Assembly: GCA_947377285.1 (NCBI GenBank)
Contig: CANCFT010000017.1
Span: 17,179 to 81,178 of the forward strand
Source: Bacteriovoracaceae bacterium
GTDB lineage: Bacteria > Bdellovibrionota > Bacteriovoracia > Bacteriovoracales > Bacteriovoracaceae
Length of the DNA stretch: 64,000 nucleotides
Direction: 5' to 3'
The translations under genes were made by a program, and so were the position numbers. Position 1 is the stretch's first letter. Every line of letters starts with the position of its first letter. Below the pieces are notes generated by a model. The model saw nothing but the letters and a program-made list of their open reading frames with translations, did no database searches and was not told the DNA's origin. Positions 53,516 to 62,690 of this stretch are shown here, piece by piece.

Positions 53516-56335
53516 TTATTTTGAAATTTGAGTTCGGAGTATTGTCGAAATAAGAGCTTCGGTGTTTTTTAGAAGATCTAGTTTTGAAACTTTTAATTGT
53601 TCAACATTGGCAGTTGCTTCTTCGATTCCCAAAATAGATGGAATTTTTAAGTTCAATAATATATCAGCAATTTTTATTCCATTGGCATTTTGTAAAATAA
53701 ATTTAATGAAATGGTTCATGATAAGAGATGAGTGAAGGTGTAAAATCTCTTTTTCTTGAAATTTAAAAATTAAAATATGTTCCTCTCCCTCATTTTTCAT
53801 TTGAATTGAAGTTAAAGGCAACTGAAGGTCTTGATAGGCTTTAAATTTATAATCAATAAATACATCTGGATTGTTGGGATAGATCGCTTGTGTTTTTAGC
53901 TTTACCAGGGCCTCTGTAATGAGAGGATTATTAAAATTAATAGCATTCGTTCGAGTTGATTCAAAATCTTCCAGATTCGCTTGAATTTGCAGTTTAAAAT
54001 GCGAAAGCAGACCAAGAATATGCCAAGGATAAAGTTCTGAGTATTGTTGGAATGACAATTGGATTTTTTCAAATTTAGATTCTAATGAATTAGGGTGAAG
54101 TTTTAAAAGATCCTTTGAGTCATAGTCTAATAAAGCAAAATGGTTTTTTATCTCAGAAGGCATCATGATTGTTTTAGCAAAAAAAGTTGGGATCAATAAT
54201 GATTTTAATTTTGCTTTTAATTTAGTGGGCCCATCACTTAATTGAAGTTGGATAATTTGATTACCTAAGATAGAGGTAAAATACTCTCTGAAAACATTTA
54301 AATTGATTACCTGGCTTTTAGGTACTAATCCAAAATAATGAAAAAAAGCAGTTCCATATTGTTCAACTTTTGAACGATAACTTTCAGTTGTCGTTAACTC
54401 AAGTTTTACATTCATAGAATCTGTTTGATTAATGATGAGCAGAAGTGGGTATTGTTTTTCTGGCCCAAGTTTTAAGCCAAGTAAATCAGATGCAAAATTC
54501 TTTTTAAGATTGATATTTTCATCTTGAGATAATAATTCAATATGAAAAAAGTTTTCTAATGACGTACAAGATTTTGTTAAGTTTTTAAAGAAACTTGGAT
54601 GTGGAAGATGACCATTTTCTTTTGTTGAGACAGAAGAAACGAGTTTACCCTCAATGACTGCGTCTTGATGAAATTCAAAACTAATTTCTTGCTCGAGTTC
54701 ATTGATATAAATAGGTGTAGTCACTGGATTTTTATGAAGTAAGAAATGTTGAAGCTCAAGCACCAATTGATTAAATTTATTAAATCTAGTTAAGTTTCCT
54801 TTAAATTCAAAAGATAGACAAGATTCCTTAACTTTTTTATTAACTTCAAATAAATGCTTCGCCCCTACACTTGGAGCTGCTCTTTTTGTTAGAATGTAAA
54901 TAAAATGAGCAATCTCTCCTTTGCCCTTGAGCTCTTCTAGGTTGAAGCTAGCTTCTACTTTAAAATCCTTTAGGAGTTGCTCAACTCTCTCGCTATGGCT
55001 TGGAACAAATAATTTTTGATTGGTGAACACAATCATCATTCCATCTTTTTTTATTAAAGATTTTTGAGCTAAAATTTGCTGAATGAGAAAGTGATGTGGA
55101 TTATTTTTGGGCAAATCAGTTAGGCTTAAGACAATGCGGTTAAACAGTGTGTCTGGAGTAGTCGACTTACCAAGATTTAAAAATGAAACTTGTTGATGAA
55201 TGGCATCTTCTTCTGCAGAGTTTTGATATTTTTCTCGCATTACTTTGCAGATAAAAGGAACGATATCGTATTTATGTTCAACAGCAATTCGTGTTAAAAA
55301 ACTCAAAAATTGTAATTCTTGAGTTATTTTTAAGAACTGCCCGTCAATGAATTCCATTCCCTCAAATTCTGGGCAGATTAAATGATCCCAATGGGACACC
55401 TTGATATTATTATCTTGAGCTAGCCAATGAGAAAGGGCAAAAGATGAAACATGATTACCAATAAAACGTGTATTAATTGTTTTGGGTAATAAGCAGACTT
55501 TATCTGAGTGATAATTTTTAATTTTTGCAGTTGGTTTTAACCAAGTTGGAAATTTTACCAAGAGGGTATTGACCAATAATCCAAAAGATAAATGAGACAC
55601 TGAGTGAGAGTAATTTCTTATGGAGTAAATTTGATCATCTTTTGGAGTCGAAAGAAGTTTAATGAGTTCAGTAAGTGTTACGTTTTCAAATGCTTCTTTT
55701 AACTTTAAAAGAGAATCTTTATATTCATTGGAAGGTCTGTACCAACTAAATTGATTAATTTGAAGAGAGTCACAGACTAGTTCAGTTGAGCTGTCTTTTT
55801 TAAAAATTTTGCCTAAAAATGAGAGAGGATTAAGTAAAATATCTTCGGTCACTTGTAGATTTTGCTCTTTAGATAGATCCATTAAAAATTTAATTCTAAA
55901 TAAATAGATCGCCACAGCTCTAAAGCAGTGAATTTTGACAAAATCATCGAGATGTTTTTTAAGTGGAGAGCTTTCATCTTGCATATGAAGCCAGAAATCA
56001 TTTTGGAGTCCTAATAAGCTTTTATCGATTTTTGCATAATCTGCAAAATGCATAAATTCATTATAGGTTTGCAGCTTCATTGATTTATTTGTTGAGCAAG
56101 ATTTTTTAAATAATGCAACGGCATCAATTGAGAGATTACTTAATGAATTTTTAATAACAATGGCAGAAGCAGTGATAAGTCCTTCACCTTTCCAGCCTGG
56201 AATAAAAAATTCGGAAGGATTAAAGCTTGCATGAGCAAAATGATTAGACGACTCCGCAGTTTCATCAAACGATGAAACTGAGAAAGCACTCTCTTGGGCC
56301 CAGGGCCCAGAGGTCAATTTGCTAGTATGATCCAA
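53516..56335 (-). CDS. 939-residue protein resembling an inactive N6-adenine methylase
   Basis: The protein has no signal peptide or membrane segment. Residues 230-490 read like the Rossmann half of a type I/IIG N6-adenine methylase. I-V-L-S-L-T-D-L-P (401-409) sits where the catalytic N-P-P-F/Y should end a strand. It is followed by a helix, K-D-G-M-M-I-V-F-T-N-Q-K-L-F-V-P, V-E-Q-L-L-K-D-F-K-V and a last strand F-I-Y-I-L-T-K-R. The catalytic motif is absent (T-D-L-P), so methylation is unlikely. Residues 500-939 are beta-rich with no known domain. The start is TTG with AAGGAT upstream. The fold reading is inference; the coding call is firm. Confidence 0.85.
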   Translation of the reverse strand: MDHTSKLTSGPWAQESAFSVSSFDETAESSNHFAHASFNPSEFFIPGWKGEGLITASAIVIKNSLSNLSIDAVALFKKSCSTNKSMKLQTYNEFMHFADYAKIDKSLLGLQNDFWLHMQDESSPLKKHLDDFVKIHCFRAVAIYLFRIKFLMDLSKEQNLQVTEDILLNPLSFLGKIFKKDSSTELVCDSLQINQFSWYRPSNEYKDSLLKLKEAFENVTLTELIKLLSTPKDDQIYSIRNYSHSVSHLSFGLLVNTLLVKFPTWLKPTAKIKNYHSDKVCLLPKTINTRFIGNHVSSFALSHWLAQDNNIKVSHWDHLICPEFEGMEFIDGQFLKITQELQFLSFLTRIAVEHKYDIVPFICKVMREKYQNSAEEDAIHQQVSFLNLGKSTTPDTLFNRIVLSLTDLPKNNPHHFLIQQILAQKSLIKKDGMMIVFTNQKLFVPSHSERVEQLLKDFKVEASFNLEELKGKGEIAHFIYILTKRAAPSVGAKHLFEVNKKVKESCLSFEFKGNLTRFNKFNQLVLELQHFLLHKNPVTTPIYINELEQEISFEFHQDAVIEGKLVSSVSTKENGHLPHPSFFKNLTKSCTSLENFFHIELLSQDENINLKKNFASDLLGLKLGPEKQYPLLLIINQTDSMNVKLELTTTESYRSKVEQYGTAFFHYFGLVPKSQVINLNVFREYFTSILGNQIIQLQLSDGPTKLKAKLKSLLIPTFFAKTIMMPSEIKNHFALLDYDSKDLLKLHPNSLESKFEKIQLSFQQYSELYPWHILGLLSHFKLQIQANLEDFESTRTNAINFNNPLITEALVKLKTQAIYPNNPDVFIDYKFKAYQDLQLPLTSIQMKNEGEEHILIFKFQEKEILHLHSSLIMNHFIKFILQNANGIKIADILLNLKIPSILGIEEATANVEQLKVSKLDLLKNTEALISTILRTQISK

Positions 56336-56488
56336 TTTTTAATCCTTAAAAAGACCAAGTAATACTATAAGATATTGAGGGTAAAATAGTGACGTAGGAG
56401 GTGGGCTAAGTCACTTGAAAAAAACGATTTTTTGGAGCTTTTTTTTAATATAAACATCAGATTCTATTAGGATTAATAATTCACCTAA

Positions 56489-56548
56489 AGATTCACCGCA
56501 TAGTGTCGATAAGCCTATCAAGCAGTTGATGATAACTGCGGGTAATCT
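56489..56548 (+). promoter_or_regulatory. structured leader of the 56570 gene
   Basis: AGATTCACCGC (56489-56499) can pair with GCGGGTAATCT (56538-56548), nine of eleven positions. It encloses two hairpins, GATA-AGCC-TATC (56508-56519) and GCAGTT-GATGAT-AACTGC (56522-56539). The last hairpin and the outer stem share two bases, so they may be alternatives. It lies 21 bases before the ATG. This could be a regulatory RNA; I match no known riboswitch class. Confidence 0.4.
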
Positions 56549-56569
56549 AGTGCTTTATTAGGGGCAATT

Positions 56570-57160
56570 ATGAGTAATATTTTTGACGAAGTAGATGATA
56601 TATTAAGTGAAGTTGATTCAGTAACTTCAGAGATGGAATCATCAGATCTAGTTGAAAAAAATTTCAATGAGTCAGAACTTCAAGACATTATGGCCGAAAT
56701 TGAAAGCCTTGAAAAAGAATTTGAAACAGAAGTAAGTACAGCTCCACTAGCTAAAGGAAAAAGCCTACAAACAGAAATTGATGAAGAGCTAGAAGAATCT
56801 CTTCAGGAAAATAATAGTATCCAAGTCCCAGTTAAAACTGCAGGGCCAAAAGTTTTGGCATTTGAGAAAAAACCTATGACTACGCCAATGACTACATATG
56901 CAGCACCAATTGAAAAAAGTTCGAATTCAGAGATTTCATTTTCGGCCCAAGGTCAAATGAATCTCAATTTAGAATTTGCCATCGGCGAAGAGATTGCAAG
57001 GTTAACAATTGATCCTGTTAAAGGATTAATTGTCACAATGTCAGGGGTTGAACTTTGTATTAATCAAAGTGAAGGCTGCAATGTTACGATGGATTCTGGA
57101 GTGAAGTTTACAATTCCTTTGACGTCTTCAACACCTGCTATTAAAAAGAAATCAGCTTAG
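56570..57160 (+). CDS. acidic cytoplasmic protein of unknown function
   Basis: The 196-residue protein has two parts. Residues 1-80 are strongly acidic and helical (Glu/Asp/Ser-rich), and residues 80-120 are a flexible Pro/Thr linker. Residues 122-186 are a small beta domain with repeated strands (Q-M-N-L-N-L-E-F-A-I-G-E-E-I-A-R-L-T-I, G-L-I-V-T-M-S-G-V-E-L, F-T-I-P-L). There is no signal peptide. A structured leader precedes the gene, and rsmD follows after 26 bases. I recognise no family. Confidence 0.82.
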   Translation: MSNIFDEVDDILSEVDSVTSEMESSDLVEKNFNESELQDIMAEIESLEKEFETEVSTAPLAKGKSLQTEIDEELEESLQENNSIQVPVKTAGPKVLAFEKKPMTTPMTTYAAPIEKSSNSEISFSAQGQMNLNLEFAIGEEIARLTIDPVKGLIVTMSGVELCINQSEGCNVTMDSGVKFTIPLTSSTPAIKKKSA

Positions 57161-57186
57161 ATTTTTTTCCCACGAAGGAGTTGCTT

Positions 57187-57804
57187 GTGAGTATAAAAAT
57201 CCTTGGTGGATTTGCTCGAGGTCAACTTCTTGGCGTCCCCAAAGGTGAAATCATCAGACCGACTTCAGTCATGCTTAGACGCAGGATTTATGATTTCTTT
57301 CAAGACTTAGACGGTGTCATCTTTTTAGATTTATGTGCTGGTTCTGGAGCAATGGGCTTTGAGGCTTGGTCTCGGGGAGCGACTAGAGTTTATTTAAATG
57401 AAGTCAGCAAGCATGTCCTAAAAACGCTGGAAGAAAATCGGGAAAATTTACTCTTAAAAAACCATCATAAAAAAAATGGTGAAATCAAAATTAGCAATAT
57501 TTCAGCTGAAAAATTTATACGCCAATTTAAATCTGAATACCAAAAAATGAGTGCTGAGCAAAAAAATCAAACAGTGATTTTTCTAGATCCACCATACAGC
57601 ATGAAAACCCTTTATTACGATGTCGTTAATGAACTTGTTGGCGCAAAAGACGAAGAACCTTGGTATTTTGGTCAACTTTGGATTGAATCTGACCCTAAAA
57701 AAGGAATCCCAAAGAATGCCTGGATTGATCTAAATTTAATGCCTTCAAAACTTTTTGAGCAAGGTGAAAACTATATCTTCGTCACAATTTTTAACCAATC
57801 TTAG
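57187..57804 (+). CDS. rsmD: 16S rRNA guanine-966 N2-methyltransferase RsmD
   Basis: The protein has 205 residues from the GTG at 57187, six bases after AAGGAG; an in-frame TTG abuts that site at 57181. The start I-L-G-G-F-A-R-G-Q-L-L and R-P-T-S-V-M-L-R-R-R-I-Y-D-F-F match the RsmD substrate region. Motif I is F-L-D-L-C-A-G-S-G-A-M-G-F-E-A, and the N2-guanine catalytic motif is F-L-D-P-P-Y near 133. It methylates G966 of 16S rRNA in assembling 30S subunits. An insertion of about 15 residues lies before the DPPY motif. Confidence 0.93.
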   Translation: MSIKILGGFARGQLLGVPKGEIIRPTSVMLRRRIYDFFQDLDGVIFLDLCAGSGAMGFEAWSRGATRVYLNEVSKHVLKTLEENRENLLLKNHHKKNGEIKISNISAEKFIRQFKSEYQKMSAEQKNQTVIFLDPPYSMKTLYYDVVNELVGAKDEEPWYFGQLWIESDPKKGIPKNAWIDLNLMPSKLFEQGENYIFVTIFNQS

Positions 57805-57849
57805 AATTAATGAATTAACATCTAAGTAAGAAATTATTACGGAGACATT

Positions 57850-59088
57850 ATGGAACTAAGCTCGCGAGTCAAAGGAATGGCAGAGAGTGTTACGTTAAAG
57901 CTCAATACGAAAGCGATGGAGCTTAGCGAAAATGGCAAACAAGTTTATAATTTATCAGCAGGCCAACTTCCTTTTAGACCACCACAAACTTTTATTGATG
58001 CTATTCGAACTGAATTAGATTTTTTAAAATCATATCAATACAGTCCTGTTGCAGGATTTATTGATCTTAGAAAAAAAATTTTAGAACATATCGAAGAAAC
58101 TCGAGGAATCAATTTTTCTGCGTTAGATGAACCGTTCGATTGTGTTATTTCAAATGGTGCAAAACATTCTATCTCAAATATTTTAGGGGCCATTATTGAT
58201 CCAGGGGATGAAGTCATTATCATTGCACCTTATTGGATTTCTTATCCTGAAATGATTAAATTTTGTAGAGGAACACCGATCATTGTTTCTTCTTCTATTT
58301 TTGATGTTTTCTCACCTCAACTACAAGAAATTAGAAAAGCAATTTCTGAAAAAACTAAAGCCATTATTATCAATAGTCCGAATAATCCTGCAGGAATTCA
58401 TTATTCTGATGAATGGATGCAAGAGTTTGCAGACCTTTTAATGGAGTATCCACACGTCAATGTGATTAGTGATGAAATTTATTTTGAAGTTTGTTATTAC
58501 GATCCCAAACCAACTTATTTTTACCAGAAGTATCCTGAACTTTTAAAAAGAACAATCATCGTTGATGGAATTTCTAAAGCCTTTGCCAGCACAGGATTGC
58601 GAGTGGGTTATGCCATTGGGCCCCGAAATATTTGTAAAGGAATTGAAAATTTACAAGGACAACTTACTTCGAGTGCAAATTCATTAATTCAAAGAGCGAT
58701 GATGAGTTATGATTTTCAAAGCTCTTCTCAATTTTTAATTCCAGTGAAAAATCATTTGCGAGATAACGCCAATGTAATAAGAGAAAAATTAAAAGAAGCT
58801 CATTTAATGAAGTGTTGGTATCAGCCGGTTTCTGCTTTTTATTATATGATCGACTTCTCGCAAACACCGGTTTTTAGCAAGTATTCTAAAAATAGAAATG
58901 ATAAGACCGACTATTCCGTTTTGATTTGTGAAGATATTTTAGAAAACCTTGGCGTCGTTATTGTTCCAGGCACTGATTTTGGAATGACTAATTCTGCAAG
59001 GTTAAGTCTAGTTCTGCATAAAGAAGCCTTTAGTGAGGCTATGGATAAATTGGTCTCGTTTTTAATTGACGATACAATTACGAACTAA
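57850..59088 (+). CDS. class I/II aminotransferase (aspartate aminotransferase-like)
   Basis: The 412-residue PLP enzyme is of fold type I. The start L-S-S-R-V-K-G-M-A-E-S-V-T-L, Y-S-P-V-A-G-F-I-D-L-R near 60, N-S-P-N-N-P-A-G (the substrate-contact Asn), I-S-D-E-I-Y-F and the PLP Lys in G-I-S-K-A-F-A near 243 are all typical of AspC/AspB-like enzymes. The C-terminal Arg region (S-A-R-L-S-L-V) is present. The exact amino donor is not decidable. It starts 45 bases after rsmD, and a hairpin without a T tract follows the stop. Confidence 0.92.
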   Translation: MELSSRVKGMAESVTLKLNTKAMELSENGKQVYNLSAGQLPFRPPQTFIDAIRTELDFLKSYQYSPVAGFIDLRKKILEHIEETRGINFSALDEPFDCVISNGAKHSISNILGAIIDPGDEVIIIAPYWISYPEMIKFCRGTPIIVSSSIFDVFSPQLQEIRKAISEKTKAIIINSPNNPAGIHYSDEWMQEFADLLMEYPHVNVISDEIYFEVCYYDPKPTYFYQKYPELLKRTIIVDGISKAFASTGLRVGYAIGPRNICKGIENLQGQLTSSANSLIQRAMMSYDFQSSSQFLIPVKNHLRDNANVIREKLKEAHLMKCWYQPVSAFYYMIDFSQTPVFSKYSKNRNDKTDYSVLICEDILENLGVVIVPGTDFGMTNSARLSLVLHKEAFSEAMDKLVSFLIDDTITN

Positions 59089-59163
59089 GGTCACTAGGGG
59101 GATTTTTCCCCCGATATATTCCCTTGTAGGATTGGGCATAATAGAGAGAAGGGGTTTATACCT

Positions 59164-60144
59164 ATGCTCAAACGGCTCATTTTCATTTTCACTTTTTTAT
59201 TTATTTTTTCATGCGGTAAAAATACGGATGAACTAACGGCCAGTGCTATTTTAAGCGCCAATATTTATTTAAGTAAAGGTGACTGCCAGCCTGCGATTGA
59301 CGTCCTTGAAGCTAATGGAAGACAAAATGAAAATGCCCATTACTTAAAAGTTTTGGCTTCTGCTTATGCCTGTAAAGCTGGTTTTTCTGCGGTTACTTTT
59401 TTTGCAAGTGATTTAGCTTTAACTGGTTCACCCGCTCCACTTGGTGGAACGTCAACTTACTCAACATCTATCGTCACTGTAACTTCTCCTCTGGAGAGCG
59501 ATTTTAAATTTAGAGATTTGCAAACGGCAATTGATATTCTTTTATATGCTGGGGGAATGTCGACATCTCTAGAGCCTACTTCGACAGAAAGAACGAGGTA
59601 TTTTTCAGCAAGTGATGCCGCTTCTATTGATACTCAATTACTTTTTATGATGCTTGCTCAGTTTGGAAAATATTTACATGTTTATGGAAATGGGAATTAT
59701 AGTGCAACTCCTGCATCGGTAAAAAAAGGTTCAGGCTCAGCATTAAATAAATGTTTTACTAGTTATAATGTTACTTCAATTTTCAACCCGGCCATGCCTG
59801 CCAGTTGTATTCCACCTGCTGCTTCTTCGCATCTTGAACTTACTACAAGTGTAACTGCCAGTTATCGAAAAACGAGATTATGCCGTGGAGTCGTTTTACT
59901 TAATGGTATATTAAATATTCTTCCAAGTGTATTAGCTTCAGCATCTGGATCGTTAAGTACTCAGTCTGGCGTTATTACGGCAGCAGGTTCTGCAGCTGCA
60001 TTACTTTTAACAACTGCTGATCCATCAATTGGTGTAGTAGCTTCAACAATTAATCAATCTGTATGCGAAGATAATACTAAGGTCACAGTGGCCCAGTTAG
60101 AAACTTATTTTTCATTTATGTATGAATCTGTCTTTCTCCCATGA
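59164..60144 (+). CDS. lipoprotein coupled to an outer-membrane barrel gene
   Basis: The 326-residue protein has the lipobox I-F-S-C (C18). The first 60 residues after the anchor look like a TPR-type helix pair (S-A-N-I-Y-L-S-K-G-D-C-Q-P-A-I-D-V-L-E, then A-H-Y-L-K-V-L-A-S-A-Y-A-C-K-A-G). The rest is Ser/Thr/Ala-rich, with five further Cys and a helical hydrophobic patch near 255-285. Its stop overlaps the ATG of the next, barrel-forming gene (ATGA), so they are made together and may form an envelope complex (inference). Confidence 0.85.
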   Translation: MLKRLIFIFTFLFIFSCGKNTDELTASAILSANIYLSKGDCQPAIDVLEANGRQNENAHYLKVLASAYACKAGFSAVTFFASDLALTGSPAPLGGTSTYSTSIVTVTSPLESDFKFRDLQTAIDILLYAGGMSTSLEPTSTERTRYFSASDAASIDTQLLFMMLAQFGKYLHVYGNGNYSATPASVKKGSGSALNKCFTSYNVTSIFNPAMPASCIPPAASSHLELTTSVTASYRKTRLCRGVVLLNGILNILPSVLASASGSLSTQSGVITAAGSAAALLLTTADPSIGVVASTINQSVCEDNTKVTVAQLETYFSFMYESVFLP

Positions 60145-61292
60145 GGACCTGCTTAGTGAAGTTGTTATTTTTTCTATTATTGAATTTAATGAATTTTCTT
60201 CAGGCCCAAGAAGTGAATTATATTGCGAGGTCTCCTCGCGCTCTTTTTATGGGAGATGCATATACAGCAATGGCCGACGATGAATTTTCACTTTTTTATA
60301 ATCCAGCAGCTTTGGGAAGAAATACTGGGGTTTCATTTACTTTTGTAGATCCAACTATTGGTGTAACTGATGCCTTAAGTGAGTTGAGTCGATTTAAAAA
60401 TTTTCCCTCAACTGCTGCCGGAATTGCCAATCGTATAATGGATTTTCCTATTTATCTTCAAGCCGGAATTTTTCCAACATTAAAAATGGGCCAATTTGGT
60501 TTCACTTTATTTGCCAATTCAAAATCTAGTTTTATGTTAAGAAATGCTACTAACCCCGAATTAGATATCAATTATAAATATGACCGCGGATTTATTATGG
60601 GTTTTGCTCATAATGTGGGCAATGGTGCATTCTCATCGAAAACACTTATGGGTGAGAAATCCACCATGAGTCCAGGGGAGAGGTTATCAATTGGTGCTTC
60701 TATTAAACACATGAACCGTCAGGGGTTAGACAATGAGTTTGATCTTTTTGGGACAACTCTATTGAATAAAATTAGCTCTGGAGCAACAGATATCAATTCA
60801 CTTAAAAATGCTTTTGGATATGCAACCGGCGATGCTTGGAGTGTAGACACGGGAGTTGAGTATGCTCATTCATCTGGTTTTTCTTCTTTTACATCGGCCT
60901 TATCGATTCTCGACATTGGAAATACCCATTTTCGTAAAACTTCTGGAACTGGAAATGTTCCCACTCAAGAGATGATGGTTAATGGGGGAGTGGCTTACAA
61001 ACAAGATTTTGGAATTTTTGATTATACTCTATCCGCTGATATGCATCCAATGACCAGTTCAATTGATTTTGCACGCAAGCTGCATTTTGGTACAGAAGTT
61101 TCACTTCCCTTTATTACATTGAATGCAGGTATGAGTGAAGGTTATATTTCTTATGGTGGATCAGTGAAATTATGGCCGTTTAAAATTACAACTGGTTTTT
61201 ATGGCGTTGAAGTCGGTTCTCATTACCATCAAGCGGAAGCGAGAAGATTCATTTTGTATTTAAGTCTTTTCGACTTTTCAATCGATCTTTAG
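60141..61292 (+). CDS. outer-membrane beta-barrel protein (UPF0164/PorV-like)
   Basis: The 383-residue protein has a signal peptide (ends L-Q-A) followed by S-P-R-A-L-F-M-G-D-A-Y-T-A-M-A-D-D-E-F-S-L-F-Y-N-P-A-A-L, split here into its two halves A-L-F-M-G-D-A and F-Y-N-P-A-A-L. That start is typical of the UPF0164/PorV and OmpP1/FadL-type barrels. Alternating strands with Gly/aromatic pairs run to the C-terminus. Barrels of this group handle hydrophobic substrates or assist protein secretion, and which applies here is unknown. It is coupled to the preceding lipoprotein gene. Confidence 0.85.
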   Translation: MRTCLVKLLFFLLLNLMNFLQAQEVNYIARSPRALFMGDAYTAMADDEFSLFYNPAALGRNTGVSFTFVDPTIGVTDALSELSRFKNFPSTAAGIANRIMDFPIYLQAGIFPTLKMGQFGFTLFANSKSSFMLRNATNPELDINYKYDRGFIMGFAHNVGNGAFSSKTLMGEKSTMSPGERLSIGASIKHMNRQGLDNEFDLFGTTLLNKISSGATDINSLKNAFGYATGDAWSVDTGVEYAHSSGFSSFTSALSILDIGNTHFRKTSGTGNVPTQEMMVNGGVAYKQDFGIFDYTLSADMHPMTSSIDFARKLHFGTEVSLPFITLNAGMSEGYISYGGSVKLWPFKITTGFYGVEVGSHYHQAEARRFILYLSLFDFSIDL

Positions 61293-61373
61293 TTCTCTAC
61301 AATTTTTTAAGACTCTCATATATAAAATATGAAATATCCGACTAAAATTGTCGGTAACGTCTTGGAGGTTTTG

Positions 61374-62684
61374 TTGAAAAAGATTTTTGTACTAGACACC
61401 AACGTTCTACTTTTTGATCCATCGGCCTTTCGAAAATTTGGAAAAAATACAGTTTTTATTCCTTTGATTGTTATCGAAGAAATAGATCGATTTAAAAAAG
61501 ATCAGAATGAGAATGGTCGCAGTGCCAGAAACTTTTCTCGTTATATAGACGATCTACGTACACGAGGATCTTTGGCGGATGGGGTTGTTCTCGACAGTGG
61601 AGGAACACTCATTATTTCGGTTGATAGACGTGTTGACTCAAAAAATTTACCCATAGATGTTTCAATAAATGACAATCTTATTTTATCTTCAGCCCTTGCT
61701 TTTAAATTAGATGGTGTTGATGTTCACCTTATAACTAAAGATATTAATCTTCGGTTGAAGGCAGATATTTTAGGAGTTCCTGCAGAAGATTATGGAACAT
61801 TGGATATAGCTTTAGATGAACTTTATTCAGGGCAAAGAGTTTTTGAAATTTCTGCAGAAAGATTAAAAGAGTATGAAGCAAATAGATTTTTATTATTGGA
61901 TGAAGAAGAGCAATTTGGAGTTTTTCCAAACGAATATTTTATTCTCCAAGAATTTCACAATCCAAGAAGAAGACTTTTAGGAAGATACCACCAAGGAAAA
62001 AAAGGAATTGTTCCTTTAATTTCATTACGTGAAGGTATTTGGGGAATTTATCCTAAAAATGTTGAGCAACAATTCGCCCTTGATGCTTTATTAAATGATG
62101 AAATTGCACTTGTCTCATTAGTTGGAAAAGCTGGTACAGGAAAAACACTTTTAGCTATTGCTGCCGGATTAGAAAAAGCCATTGCTCAAGGAAAATATTC
62201 AAGACTACTAGTCTCTCGCCCTATTCAACCGATGGGACGAGACCTCGGATTTCTTCCAGGGGATGTCAATGAAAAGCTAGCTCCTTGGATGCAGCCAATT
62301 TTTGATAATATGGATTTTCTTTTTAATCAAAATAGAAAACAAGCTGGAACTTCTTATGAAGAATTAATCAATCAAGGAATGCTTCATATTGAACCACTGA
62401 CTTATATCAGAGGTCGATCGATTCCAGGGCAGTACTTAATTGTTGATGAGGCTCAAAACCTTTCTCCACATGAAGTAAAAACCATTGTGACTAGAGCTGG
62501 TGAAGGGACAAAAATAGTTTTAACTGGAGATTGCCAGCAAATAGATAGTCCTTATCTAGATGAAACAAATAATGGACTTGCTTATGTTGTTGATCGATTA
62601 AAAACGGAAGATATTATCGGACACACAACTCTTAGAATTGGAGAGCGATCTCCACTTTCTGAAGTAGCTTCAAAATTATTGTAG
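61374..62684 (+). CDS. PhoH-like ATPase with N-terminal PIN domain (PhoH2 type)
   Basis: The protein has 436 residues from the TTG at 61374, five bases after GGAGG. An ATG at 61329 in frame lacks a site and would add 15 residues before the normal PIN start. The PIN domain (1-130) begins K-K-I-F-V-L-D-T-N-V-L-L, with the other acidic residues in E-E-I-D and N-D-N-L-I. The PhoH ATPase follows with Walker A G-K-A-G-T-G-K-T near 252, R-P-I-Q-P-M-G-R and Y-L-I-V-D-E-A-Q-N. PhoH2 proteins are thought to be RNA helicase-ribonucleases. A PilZ gene follows after 6 bases. Confidence 0.94.
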   Translation: MKKIFVLDTNVLLFDPSAFRKFGKNTVFIPLIVIEEIDRFKKDQNENGRSARNFSRYIDDLRTRGSLADGVVLDSGGTLIISVDRRVDSKNLPIDVSINDNLILSSALAFKLDGVDVHLITKDINLRLKADILGVPAEDYGTLDIALDELYSGQRVFEISAERLKEYEANRFLLLDEEEQFGVFPNEYFILQEFHNPRRRLLGRYHQGKKGIVPLISLREGIWGIYPKNVEQQFALDALLNDEIALVSLVGKAGTGKTLLAIAAGLEKAIAQGKYSRLLVSRPIQPMGRDLGFLPGDVNEKLAPWMQPIFDNMDFLFNQNRKQAGTSYEELINQGMLHIEPLTYIRGRSIPGQYLIVDEAQNLSPHEVKTIVTRAGEGTKIVLTGDCQQIDSPYLDETNNGLAYVVDRLKTEDIIGHTTLRIGERSPLSEVASKLL

Positions 62685-62690
62685 ATTTGA

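Noticed and set aside
56282..56315. Tandem GGGCCC near the start of the 939-residue protein as a regulatory palindrome
   Set aside because: It lies in coding sequence and fits Gly-Pro-Trp-Ala codons; nothing else supports a site.
59097..59112. GGGGGA-TTTT-TCCCCC hairpin after the aminotransferase gene as a terminator
   Set aside because: The stem is short and no T tract follows; only the repeat itself is sure.
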